This document shows, one piece after another, positions 47,222 through 58,270 of a stretch of DNA of 64,000 bases. The notes under the pieces are model-generated. The model was given only the letters and a program-made list of their open reading frames with translations, did no database searches and was not told the DNA's origin. The stretch is from Oidiodendron maius Zn (Eukaryota > Ascomycota > Leotiomycetes > Myxotrichaceae). A program made the position numbers and the translations under genes. The stretch spans positions 26,098-90,097 of the forward strand of contig KN832900.1 of the NCBI GenBank assembly GCA_000827325.1. The letters run 5' to 3'. How positions within the stretch are numbered: position 1 is the stretch's first letter; each line of letters starts with the position of its first letter.

Positions 47222-47640
47222 CGATTGAGCTTACAGAGCCTAAGTTGCCCCCGAGCGTCTGTAGCGCGGCTCCTGTCGCGGTATCCCAGAGCCGTACTGT
47301 CCTATCATCAGACCTAGACACGACCTGCTTGCCGTTAGGTGAGAAGGCAATTGAGCTGACATGGTCTGAGTGACCCTTGAGCGTCTGTAGTGCGGCTCCT
47401 GTCGCGGTATCCCAGAGTCGTACTGTCCAGTCACCGGACCCAGATACGACTTGCTTGCCATTAGGTGAAAAGGCGACTGAGCTAATATAGTCCGAGTGGC
47501 CCTTAAGCATCTGTAGTGCAGCTCCTGTCGCGGTATCCCAGAGCCGTATTGTCATATCATCAGACCCAGACACGACCTGCTTGCTATCGGGTGAGAAGGC
47601 AACTGAGCAGACAGAGCCTGAGTGGCCCTCGAGCGCCTGT
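47222..47640 (-). repeat. WD40 repeat array of NLR-B
   Basis: Three complete and two partial 42-codon units (SVAFSPNGKQVVSGS, WDTATGAALQ). They vary at HSGSV/HSDYI/HSDHV/NLGSV and at DDMTI/GDWTV/DDRTV, the same surface positions that vary in NLR-A. Less uniform than the NLR-A array. Confidence 0.8.
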
Positions 47641-47855
47641 AGTGCTGCACTCCAATGCACTTGTACTCTAGGCTTCCTTTGGATCCAAGGAGGGATGCAA
47701 TTTTCAAATGTTTCTCGAATAATGCTTTTCTCTGGAGAAAAGACAAGTGCTGAACAATATGATTGAAGGGGTGTCTGTTCAATTACTGGTCGGTTATAGA
47801 GGGCGAACCGCTTTGCATCATGTATAAACGCCCGTAAATCGGGACTTTCACTGGT

Positions 47856-47912
47856 CTTGTTCACTTAGTATATTTTCCCTATAATATAGTCAAATAATGT
47901 AGACAAACTTAC
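47856..47912 (-). other. Intron of NLR-B
   Basis: Donor GTAAGT after ...CTTCAA, acceptor GAACAAG before ACCAGTGAAAG, phase 0, 57 bp, at the position homologous to intron 2 of NLR-A. An earlier AG (ACTAAG) would break the frame. Confidence 0.75.
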
Positions 47913-50159
47913 TTGAAGATTCTCGAGCTTTATAATCATAATAATACTATCTGGTAGGCTTTTCATTATGCTAAGCGCCTCAAGCCAGTAAAGATAGCAC
48001 TTCCTTAAAAAGTTGTAGACAGAGCCACTATCTTTAAGGTCATTGATTATGTTCCCTCTATGACAGTCGATCAGATGGTCCACCCAGTAGAGACAAGAGT
48101 ACCATGCTGCGGCTAGTGGGTCTGGATCAGGCTTCTTGACTTGGTCGATCGAGATTCCGGGAGCATTTAGGCTATAGATGTTACGTTTTAGTATTTTAGA
48201 TATAACTTGTAACGATTTCGAGAACATAGTATAATGTATATCTTCTGTCTTCAAAGGGAAGATGTCCTTAGATGCCTCTTTAAGTAGAAAGTCCTTCGCC
48301 GACTGATGGACAAAGTAGATAGTCATTTCTCGAAGGACTAAAAATGAGCCACAAAGCCCTATAATTGCTGCTAAAGATTCATGATCATCGGCTATATCTT
48401 CAAACGTCTTAACAAAAGCTGTAATTTCTATTAAGGTAATAGGCCGATACGCTGTTAATGTGATGGCAAGGATCTCCTTACAGAGATCTGTATCGTCCGA
48501 GTCACAAATCCGGCTCATCATCCGCCGATAAAGCGAATTAAGTCCAGGTGGAAATTCATCCAACTTCGTAAGAGTCTTCCATCGTGGTACATTCTTTAGA
48601 TTTTCATAGACCAAAGCTACCCAGAGGAAGGTATCATTCGCGTTTGAGACTAGATGCTGTAGCACGGCTATGCGTGTTCTATTGTCATAGTTTTTTTGAT
48701 CCGCCAGCTGAAGTGTCTTGTGCTCGATATAAGTACTGACAGCCGCAGAAATGGACTTAGGGTTCAGCTCGAGGCATAGCCTTATCTTGTGTCCAGCTCT
48801 CTCTAGTGGTTCTTCGATGCCGGGCCAGTTGCGGCTAGAGACGATCCACTTGACTCGAGATGATGCAGGGTACTGCTGGACAATGAAATCTAGCAATTTT
48901 GGCAAGTCCGTCTCGCATTCGTCCAGAGCATCGATAATTAGGTAGGTGTTGTGTAGGTCTGGGTCTCGCAAGATATTTGTGAAGATCTCGCACAGGGCAG
49001 TCCAGGCATTCGTATCCTCAAAGAGCGCTTTCCCTGCGTGGTCGTGCTTCTTTTGTACATGTGAGACGAGCGATGGCTGCTGGTTGAGGAGGAGGTATAG
49101 CAGCCCTCGCAAGACCGCTGTAGCGTGGTTGATTCGCGAGTCCGTGGCCTGACAAAAAAAATAGGACAATATGTCTATCTTAGACATTGACTGCTCTAGC
49201 TCGTTAATAATGCCACAGAGTAGCATTGTCTTGCCCTTGCCCGGATCGCCCTTAATCTATAGTAGTCGGCTCTGCTGGTGGTCACGCCACTGTTGAAAGT
49301 CAGAGTTTTCTAAGATCCAGCAGTATGAATCCTTTAGCAAGCCACCCTTAGTGTCTTTAATACGTTTCTTGTCATCACGGGGATTGGTAAGGTGTAAGTC
49401 TTGGACACATTTCTCCAGCTTGGTAATCTCGTCCATGAGACGTTTGAAAGCCCCCCCGGTCCCTTCGCTATAGATAGGGGGTATGTAAACACCGAAAATT
49501 CCTAGCAATGAGTATGCCTTATCTTCTTCGAGCTTGGTATGCCGGCCATCTTTCCACGACAGTCTCTCGTTGACGCTGAACTGAGATAGAGAGGCTCCTT
49601 GAAGCGCTAACTCTGGAATTCTGGTTATTTCGTGAATTTTTTGGCTTAGTGATTGTTTGTCACCAAGTCTCTTCCATTCTTTAGAGAAAAATTCGACAGA
49701 AGTTGGGGCAAGAAGCTCTTGGAGCGTCCAGCCCCGAGTGAACCATCTGCTGACTCGAAAACTCAGCTCCCAAGGTAATTCGGAGGCTTCCTTGCTTGCT
49801 TTCCGCTTAGTTATCGAAACATCTGATAGATAAACGTAGCACTTGGTCGCAATCTGGTACCAGCGGAACATGGAGTTAATAGCCTCTGAGAGTTCAGCGT
49901 TGTTTGCTTTGTCGATGCAGCAGGTGTCGATCCAGAAGTATTGCAAGCCGTCCTCCCAGGCTTGTTCTCCACAAAACTGGATCTTCTTATAGCCATGCTT
50001 ATTCTTGCCCGTGCCCTTTGTCAGGTCTTCGAAGGTGACCTCCTCGTCGTCTATCCCCCATGTGTGTGAGAGTATCGCGTAGCGAGGGATTACATCGTTG
50101 CTGGCGAACTCCTTAGTGAAGCTGAACCTGCCAGTTTCGCTCCGTAGCAAAAGGCGCAT

Positions 50160-50925
50160 TACTTTGGAGGGATTCTGACGGGCCGCGGCAGCCTAAGTGA
50201 AGAGTGCGGCACGGCAAGTCACTCGTCCGTTGCGAATACAAGTCCTAGCTTTCTAGGTTAGCGAAGATACAGAACTGGAGAGCGTTGAGCTATACCAAAG
50301 AATCGCCTCTGAAAGCGAGATAGTGAAAGAGTTTGAATCTTCTCAGGAGAAGTCCTGAGTGTGCGAGAAGCGAGGCTGAACAGGCTCAGCGGCTCGTTGC
50401 ACAGCTTGGGGCGTGGCGTAGCAAGGCTGACCTGAAGCACCACGCACCACGCACTATTCCAGCCACACTACTCCAGCCACAGCTAGAGTTTATGCCTAAG
50501 GCTTTATAAATGAAATTACAGCGTAAATACAGTATTATGGGACGTGCGGGGTTGTCTCGCAGAATTGTCAGCCGAGGTACTGATCCGCGTGGCAACCTTA
50601 CTTAAATTTTTGCCCGCCACAGCACCACATGGCTAATAACGATTTCCTGCATAGTGTTAAGGCCTTAGACCTCGGATAAGACTCCTTTAGAAGTATTAGG
50701 GATAGTATAAGCCCGGTAGTGCAGCTGTAGTAGAGGAACACTATTATGCTATAAATTGAGACCCTTTATAAATCGGGCGTGAGGGCGACGATATAAATGC
50801 GATTTTCTAGTAGAAGGGGTTTAGGGTGTCTAGGAGTGGCTACAGAACATAACTTATAAAAAATTATAAGAGATATTAAGGCATGCATAGATTTTAAGAT
50901 ACTTTAAGTTAAAGTATCTATCATT
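50160..50925. promoter_or_regulatory. Upstream region of NLR-B to the right terminal repeat
   Basis: No gene; balanced composition next to the HET start turning AT-rich toward the terminal repeat. It must contain the NLR-B promoter; no specific site recognised. Confidence 0.45.
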
Positions 50926-51058
50926 TTTTTCGGTACACCGGTTTTTTCGGCATGCAGGGATAGACGTTAGCTGTGTTTGCTTTTTAATAAAATAATAAAC
51001 TTGTACTTCCTTCCAGAACCTACCTCTACCAAAACTCAAGAACAATTATGATGGTAGT

Positions 51059-51619
51059 TTAAAACCTGCCCTCAATATAGATCTTTCCAAATTTATCTTT
51101 ATAGGGTTGTTCTCCTTCTATATACCAAAAACGATCGTGCCTCTGCTTAGTATCTATTCCCTCTCCAGGGTACTCCCTCTCTATTTGTACTCTATGCTTA
51201 GATTTTGGCCTCTTGTCGCTAATATACAATTTCTTGAAGAAGATATAAGAACTATAGAAGACCGAGCTTATATTACCTGAAGTGGTACCTCCCTTTCCTA
51301 AGAAATCGTTCAGGACCTTTATATAGATTTTCTTTCCCTCGGAGTATACTTTCGCAATCTCGTGAAGAAATCCAGCTTGCGTTACGCTAGGCTTACAAAG
51401 ATACACACCGATCTTCTTACGAATTTCGTCGCAAGAGTCGTAGACAGGTATAGATAAATCTTCTTCGCCTTCAAGATATATGCAAGATATATTGTTCTTT
51501 ATAGCCTTATCTGCTAGCCTAACCTTCTTTTTAGGGAGCTTGATTCCCTGCAATTCACGTCTCTTGAAAAACTTAAACGCAGTATAGTATATATCTGATC
51601 CACTGCCTTTATCAAGTCC
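51059..51619 (-). pseudogene. DUF7726-type protein, 5' end missing
   Basis: Open minus-strand frame of about 185 codons from a TAA upstream (near 51620) to a TAA at 51059, without any ATG near its start. It contains the DUF7726 pattern: IPVYDSCDEIRKKIGVYLCK, VTQAGFLHEIAKVY, LNDFLGKGGTTSGNISSVFY, SSYIFFKKLYISDKRPKSKH, GIDTKQRHDRFWYIEGEQPY. The function of this fungal domain is not known to me; it resembles a compact DNA-binding-like helical fold. The missing start suggests an unseen first exon or truncation. It lies 90 bp outside the pogo right end, inside the R1 pair. Unlike its surroundings it has no internal stop. Confidence 0.6.
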
Positions 51620-52179
51620 GTTTTATCCTATAAATCGAGTGTATGCCTTGGAAGAGCAGCGGATGGCTTTTTGAAATTTCGTGACTTTTATTGAACTGGA
51701 GTTAAGGAAGTTATAAATTTGGGTACAGACTTGATTGCAGGATTTGTCTATATAGCAAAGACCATCATCTTCACTATTAGTCTCTTGGGTTTCATCAACC
51801 TTGCGTTTTAAAGATTATATATTGGCGGGCTATAGTATCATTAATTAGCTTGGGCTCAGGCTAACTTTGGGTTTGTTATACTACGTTTAGTTCCTGAAAA
51901 GTTGCTTGCTGAGTCAAGAGAGGACGTTGAGCCCTCAGCTTCCCGATAGCCTCGCACTTATGATACTCCATGTTATATATCGCTGCAGGTATGGCTGCAA
52001 ATTCTCTTTGGTCTTAGTAGGAATTTAGACTAAGCCTGTAGTTTGTTCTTGTTGCTGGGGGAGCGTGGGAAAGGGAACTCTCAAGCCCTTTATTTTACTA
52101 AATTACTAATAAAAGTAGCATTCAATTGTAGCACTATAATCACTGATAGAAAGGTAAACTGCTAATTTGCTTTGGTGTA

Positions 52180-52376
52180 TAACTGGGCAGGAGTTCATAC
52201 AAGAGTCTGGAAATGGACCCTGCTTAAAGAGCTAACTGAAAAACTAGGTGGACAAGGGAATTGGTTCTGCTCTGCAATACAGTACCTTTTGGGTACGGCC
52301 GGGGTAGGGTTGCACAGCCACAAGTGTCAGGAAGTGGAGCCCGCTTAAAATTCGCCTTCTACTGTATGATAAACCG
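52180..52376 (-). repeat. Repeat R1, two nested reverse-orientation copies
   Basis: Reverse complement from 52376: TACAGTAGAAGGCGAATTTT, AAGCGGGCTCCACTTCCTGA, CACTTGTGGCTGTGC. A weaker second copy follows (TTTTTCAGTTAGCTCTTTAA, GCAGGGTCCATTTCCAGACT near 52250-52195). Two nested copies mirror the two at 43627 and 43866. Confidence 0.65.
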
Positions 52377-52601
52377 TACTGTAAGTTGCAAGGCGACAAA
52401 GCACTTGAAAGAGACAATATAGAATGTAGCTTATAGACATCATATGCTACTTAGGGCTCCTTGGTTCAGCTCCATTTTTGAAATGGCCTTAGTAGTAGCT
52501 ATAAACGATATTGAGGGCTTGGATATTACAAATGAAGACCTCTCTATTCTATTATAGTGTTAGAACTACTAGATCTTCAATGAACATTATTCACTTCGCT
52601 A

Positions 52602-54370
52602 AATGAAGTTATCTTTCTTTATTCTTATACTATATGCTCTAAGTGTATTTGCCTTAGTGGCACGAAGACAGACTCCTGCCCCTTATATAACCTCGGATCT
52701 AGTTAGACACTATAATAATCTCTATATTGTCCAACTCTAAGAAGGCCATATACTAGAAGCATACTTCAAAACAATTGGTGTAGACTTGTCCCAAAACACA
52801 ACTTTGTTCTATCTAATGACTGCCCTAAACGCCTATTATGCTAGACTTGATCATTATACTATTCACGAACTCGTTCGCCATGACCCGGGGGTGTTGTCTG
52901 TTCTACACGACTACTACAATAATGGAGAGTTATGTTCAATTGATAGTAAGGAATTAGAGGATATTTAGGCGGAAAGCCCTAAACCAGGTCTTATATACCG
53001 ATAGTATCTGCAGACTATCATCTCTGTATACTAGTATAATGTAATGATATCGGCAGGGACAAAACTTAGCACTCTACTTCCAGAATATAGTGATAGGGTG
53101 AGCACTGAATTCAATTTCCAATAAGGTATCTATTTCTCACTCTACCAGTTTCTTTCTTTATAGGCTGGTGCTAGGGTTGATATCTATATCCTTGATTCAG
53201 GTATCAATATCTGGTATAAGCGGTTCAGTGGTCGTGCTAGCAATTTCAAAGGAATGCTCAAATCACTATATACAGATCCTGAAGAAACAATAGTATATCA
53301 CCCTACTGCTAATGCTAAATTTACTATGTACTTCCCTACTTCGTGGCGAATATATGCTGATTTTCAAGCCAAGCTTGATATCTAGGATAACAAAAATCGT
53401 GGCTATAGAACATATGTACCGCTACCTCTATTTATAGAACTGTTTATGCTAATACCTTACAGGTTGCTGGCATTGCCGGTGCGGATCTTTTTGAGGCAGC
53501 CCCTTATGCAAATATTGTAAATATGAAGATACACGGAATCTACAGTGCAAATGCAGGGGGGGTTGTCAGAGGTAAACCATCATTTGACTACTTCAGTTCT
53601 TATTTCAAGCACTTGAGGCCCGGCAGTAAAGTTTAAGCGTGGAGTATCATTAGCCTTAAAGCCAAGGGAGTATATTCCTATTCTTATAGCTAAGTGGCTA
53701 CCCTTGGGTCAACACCTGGAATTTTGAATCTGTAGGATGTTCCTTTAACCTTTAACTTCTTATAGCAATACTTGATATTATTGAAGTATATAGTATAAAG
53801 AAAGCTCAATTTGTAAGTACTCCAAGATTTCTACTCTTGCTAGGCTGACCTATGTCTTAAGCTAGTATATCCAGGATATATGATCAATATGTCTTTTAAT
53901 TTGGTTGATCTAGATCGATTAATTCTAAAAGCCTTGAATAAAGTATATAATGCTAGTATTCTTGCTACTGTCTCTGCTGGGAATGTGCCCTAAAGCTCTA
54001 CTGGAGTATTGTACTAGTAAGTGATATTCTATAAGCTTAGAGTTTCTGCTTATACTATTTGATAGATATCCTGTTACGGTTTGTGTTGCTGTAACCAATA
54101 GAAATTATACTGTATGGAAATGGTCTGATAATACTGGATCTAGTAAGGATAACCTGATCTTCAACCTATTTGGCTATATATCCTAGGACTTGGTATATGC
54201 TGACTCTTGGTTCTTTAGGCTATGGTCCCTCCGTCAAGATATAGGCTCCTGGTATCGATATCACTAGCACTTCTGTTGGTAGTAGCTTGGAAGAAAAAAC
54301 TGGAACCAGTATAGCTGTACTGATAGTAGCAGGTATATTTAATGCTTATACTATCTATCCCTATCTGCTT
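52602..54370 (+). pseudogene. Decayed secreted subtilisin-like protease (S8)
   Basis: ATG at 52602 begins a signal peptide (MKLSFFILILYALSVFALVA), then an inhibitor-I9-like propeptide with a stop after LYIVQL. The catalytic Asp region reads GARVDIYILDSGINIWYKRF with SGRASNFKG after it (near 53165-53250). The HGT motif is lost. VAGIAGADLFEAAPYANIVN fits the block after the His. The Ser region reads APGIDITSTSVGSS and GTSIAVLIVAG (family GTSMAAPHVAG, near 54300-54335), so Ser survives but AAPH is altered. Several RIP-type stops and frame slips. The enzyme would have been an extracellular or vacuolar proteinase. Confidence 0.8.
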
Positions 54371-54779
54371 TGTAGTTTTAGAGAAGGGAAATAATAACCC
54401 CAAATTTTCTATAATAGATGTAATAGCGGGATTCATTAGCTACAAGTATCTTCAGAATGATACTAAAACAATACTTGCCTGGTTTACTAGGAACAGGCTT
54501 AGCAATATTATTAATAGTATCCTACTGAATACTATAAATAGATTTCTTAATAATGGATTTGGCCAAACAAGAGGCTTAGATATACTGTATATCAGTGCCC
54601 CTGAAAGAGGCTAGGATATACACTAACCAAATTCAGTTGCAGTTGGAGGCACCAAACTAATATCAGTAGAGGTTAAGAATGATGACGTATTAGCTAGCCA
54701 TTTAGGGAATTGGACTTCAAATATATCTTAGGAAACTATTTTTTATATAGAGAGTACTATAGTTGTTAGTATATATTAT

Positions 54780-55460
54780 CTATCTCCTAAACAGAGCATC
54801 AAGCACTGTCTATGTTGCTGACCCTACTACAGTTGCAGTAGATCTTTTAACTGCTATAGTCGACCCCCTTGTATTGACTATAGACGGTAATGATAGGTCC
54901 TTTAAAGGTGATTACTAGGACAATATAACCCAGAATATTACTTCCCTGGCGGCTATAGACCCCGGGAATGTCACTTCAATAGCTGCTCTTAGTGCAACAA
55001 CTCCTTTTACATTAGCAATACCTATAATAGAAGGCAGTATCCGACTAAGTTTAGTCAATTTGTGGTCAGGGCTGGACCTAACAAATGTCGCTTCCTTCCT
55101 TATAGGGGGGCTAGTTATTATCCCCTCCCTTACTTTTATTACTGATAGCGCTCTTACCGCTATAGCTGAAGGAGATACTTGCAACGTGTTATATAGGTGG
55201 CTATATGATATAGTCGAGGTATATAGTAAATCTTGGACAACTGCAGAGCTAGGCACCAATAGCGAGAATCTTAAAACTCAGCTTGCTGGTTGTAGGGACC
55301 TGATAGACTGGAATTTTGAACTTATACCAAATGATTGTTATATAGACTAGTATATATCTGTGTGTCTGCCAATTGGAGTTAAGGCTTGTGTAGATAGGGC
55401 TATAGTTACTGCAGGTGGTCCTAACGCGAATGTTGGTAACTACTATAGGGCTGGATAAAA
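54780..55460 (+). pseudogene. Unrecognised secreted-type relic, C-terminal part
   Basis: Plus-strand frame with few stops: DPTTVAVDLLTAIVDPLVLT, SATTPFTLAIPIIEGSIRLS, GDTCNVLYRWLYDIVEVYSK, AGCRDLIDWNFELIPNDCYI, VKACVDRAIVTAGGPNANVG. Conserved-looking Cys positions suggest an extracellular protein; not recognised. The sequence between 54371 and 54780 is probably part of the same relic. Confidence 0.4.
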
Positions 55461-57950
55461 CAATATCAAGGGGTTTATATTGATATAAAAGATATAGATT
55501 GTTGCCTTAGTTTAGAGTAGAGGGAGTAGGGGCAAGGTAACCTAATTTTTGTATCCTTGTATATTATTGCCTTGTTGGTTTGTTGAGCTTTAACTATTCA
55601 TATATTGGGTCAAACTATAAGGAGGTAGTAGAGAGTTGAAATTTCCTTCCTGGCCAATTTTGGAAATTCTGTAGTCAGGAGTAGTTCCGATAGTGATGGA
55701 AAAAGCCCTTGGAGTTTGTAATATAATAGATTTTTTTTTGCAGATTGAAATACAGTATTGACTTCTAAAAATTATATAGTATAGTAATCAATCCAAATCT
55801 TAAAGATATAGCTTAGGTATCTAGAGTTCTCTATAATGTTATTTTTATACTGTATTATTCAACCCTACTATATAGGATACTAGGACATTATAGCACTGAA
55901 CTAGGCACTGTACTATTTCCTCTTAGGTATCACTAATATTTACAGGACTAACTTCAGAGCAGTAGCTCCTTATTCGCTATTTATACCTAATATACCTCTG
56001 TTTGCTAGATTAAATATATAATATATAGTACTTAGATAAAGGCTTATATTTTCTACTATAGGCAATTAGAGTGCTATTGGACTTATTGGGATAGCAGTAG
56101 TTATAAATATATTCCAAATCTATAGATCAATTAAGTATCTAATTGATTCCTATAATTACTCCTAACTAATTCCAGCCTGTATTAATTATATTCTAGCTAA
56201 TACCTTTGTTGCAGTCTCTGCCTTTATGCTACAGTCTACAATATAAGTCCCTAGACCTCTTAACTTAGAATACAGTTTAGTATTTTCAGCAAGTATATTA
56301 TCTATATATTTCAACAAATTCGATTTCACTTTAAACAGTTTAGCAGCCTACTAGTCTAATTCAGAAATTGTGCTGTTTATCGACCTCTGTATCTCTTGTA
56401 TCTACAAGCTATCGGCGTGTTTATATTTGCTGAAAACATATACCTCTTGAGGCTTATGCCTCCTTTTTGGCAAGTTTTCACTACCTGTACTTAAATCTGC
56501 TCCAGGACAATTATGATTTGCTGGTATAGAGTATCAGCCCTTATTATATAGGTACAACACGTCCTTACGAGATTCCGAGGACAGTCTATACCTAGTCGCT
56601 TTCCTACCCTATTGTTTCGGGCCCTTATGACTGCCCTGTACCTGGCTTCCTATACTGCAAGTTGGCTTAGAGCTATCTATCACTAGAACTTGACCTAGCG
56701 AAATCTAAGAGGTTGATATAGAAATTTGTTCCTATTATACTATAATTAGTCTTATAAAAAGTTCAGAACGCTATTAGATTATACTTCTATAATTGTAAAT
56801 AACCCTGAGGTTTCCTTATTTCCGCCTTTATTAGGTGACTACTCCTGGACTAACATTTTCAGGGAGGGTGACTTGATGGATATATCCAGACTTGGAGTAG
56901 AATTTCTATCTAGTAGAAAATCATCTTGATAAAATGTATCGATATCAAAGAGCTCATCTAAGCTAGTTATAGGCCCGGTGATAATGCCGGGCTCTGACCA
57001 AATATCTATACAGATATCAATAGGAGAAGAGCTCTTGGAAGTTATAAGCACAATAAGAGAGGATAGTAGAGCAGAGAAAGAGAAGGAAAGAAGATTTTGG
57101 GAGCTGGCCAAGCAAGAGGATAGAGCTGCTCTCTTATACTTCACGAGGAGATAGGCTATATACCATGTCCTGAAAACCCTATATATCTTATAAGGCAGTG
57201 CTACTCCTGTACTCTGATCAGCTGAGGATTGATTGCTTTGTTTATACAGCTGGTACTATTTCCCCTTGTATTGCTTGGAGGAACTGCCCTATTAGAGCTG
57301 TATAAGACCCCTCCTGGACGTGAGAGTGTATCCTGGGTGCACCCTATCTACTACTAGTTCTAAGAGGTTTACAGTATATAGGGTGAGTCCTCGAGTCAGA
57401 ATGGTAAATTTCCAATCTAGTTTCCAACTACTAGGTCAGGCATTTTCACAAATACTGTACGCTGTATAGTGTATCTTGTAAAAGCCTACAGGCTGTTTAT
57501 ACTTCTATATCCTCTAGGTATACTTCCGGCAAAATTTCCACCTCAAGCTTAGAGGGCTGCTAATACTATAAAGAGGCTAGACTCTCTATATAATCCTCTA
57601 GAACTGATTGGATTACTATAGTAAGCCTTGTAAGTCTTATATATCCCTTAATAAGTAGGAACAGTCTCTCTATATCAGATATCTAGTCTATATAAAAAAT
57701 TATATGCTATAAGAAATATACTAGCAATATACTAGGGATATTACCGAAAAAATAAAAAAATATATTGTAGTAGATATCTTAAGTGATCTTGAAAGTGTTC
57801 TTGCTATAAAAGACAGCACGGCCCTCTAGTTGTATTAGCTAGCATATTTCAAGAATTCCAAGATTTGGTTAGTATAGGTGATATTCCGAGAGGTATATCG
57901 GATAGTCCTTGGTAAGTACAAGTTTCAGTATCGTTTCCTGAATCTCGGCC
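55461..57950. other. AT-rich region, nothing firmly recognised
   Basis: At 56839-57150 both strands are fairly open; the plus-strand reading ends in a charged helix (REDSRAEKEKERRFWELAKQ). No family recognised. Confidence 0.35.
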
Positions 57951-57959
57951 GGGAATTTG

Positions 57960-58270
57960 CAAGGGTCTATATAGTTCTTTTGATCTACTAGTTCCGTCTA
58001 GCTGTTTATAGTTAGCCTGTGTACACGAATGGTGATAAGAGTATGTACCGCTATATAGTCTATTTAGTATAACGAAGTTTGTCTGATAAGCAGGATTGAG
58101 ATTCCTGTATAACCAGAATATCCCTCTTAGTTTTGTAATGACGCTCTATATACCTTTGATTATAGCGTATAAGCCTGTTGTATTCGCATTGCAATGCTTC
58201 TACTGCCTGGTCCGCTTGCAGTGACTGATACTCCAATCTTTTCTTTTGCATCTTTGCTTGGTGCAATTCT
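57960..58270 (-). pseudogene. Coiled-coil relic
   Basis: Minus-strand HQAKMQKKRLEYQSLQADQA, VEALQCEYNRLIRYNQRYIE, KTKRDILVIQESQS: a strongly helical, charged segment typical of the coiled-coil tails of fungal hypothetical proteins. Not identified further. Confidence 0.4.

Larger units (their letters stand above)
47019..50159 (-). pseudogene. NLR-B: HET-NACHT-WD40 receptor gene with one nonsense codon
   Basis: Two exons, 50159-47913 and 47855-47019, 1028 codons in all. HET domain: YAILSHTWG, FWIDTCCIDK, TRGWTLQELLAP. The NACHT domain begins at RLL-stop-IKGDPGKGKT: the single in-frame stop (49257-49259, TAG) stands exactly where this family has Trp (RLLWIKGDPGKGKT). The P-loop GDPGKGKT is about residues 304-311; Walker B is TYLIIDALDECET; VSSRNWPGIEE follows. 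After the intron come a conserved linker (LRAFIHDAKRFALYNRPVIE), three full WD40 repeats plus parts, and the tail NHWVVEGKANILWLP. Same architecture and role as NLR-A (ligand-triggered incompatibility or cell-death receptor) but its NACHT is of the GDPGKGKT class known from HET-E/HET-D. It lies within the TIR pair, convergent with transposase B. Everything except the TAG is intact; TGG to TAG is what RIP of CpA on the other strand makes. Confidence 0.9.
44152..50969. mobile_element. 6.8-kb pogo-type element carrying transposase B and NLR-B
   Basis: The left end TAACGTCTATCACTGCATGC, continuing CGAAAAAACCGGTGTACCGA (44152-44195), is repeated in reverse complement at 50926-50969 with one mismatch in 44 bp, counting the flanking TA. 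TA at both edges agrees with the TA target duplication of pogo/Tc1-mariner elements. Inside are a transposase gene of that superfamily 630 bp from the left end, a convergent HET-NACHT-WD40 gene, and about 770 bp to the right end. Typical pogo elements are 2-3 kb with the transposase only, so the receptor is cargo. Alternative: two nested elements, since a TAACGTC motif also occurs at 46754. Confidence 0.7.
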
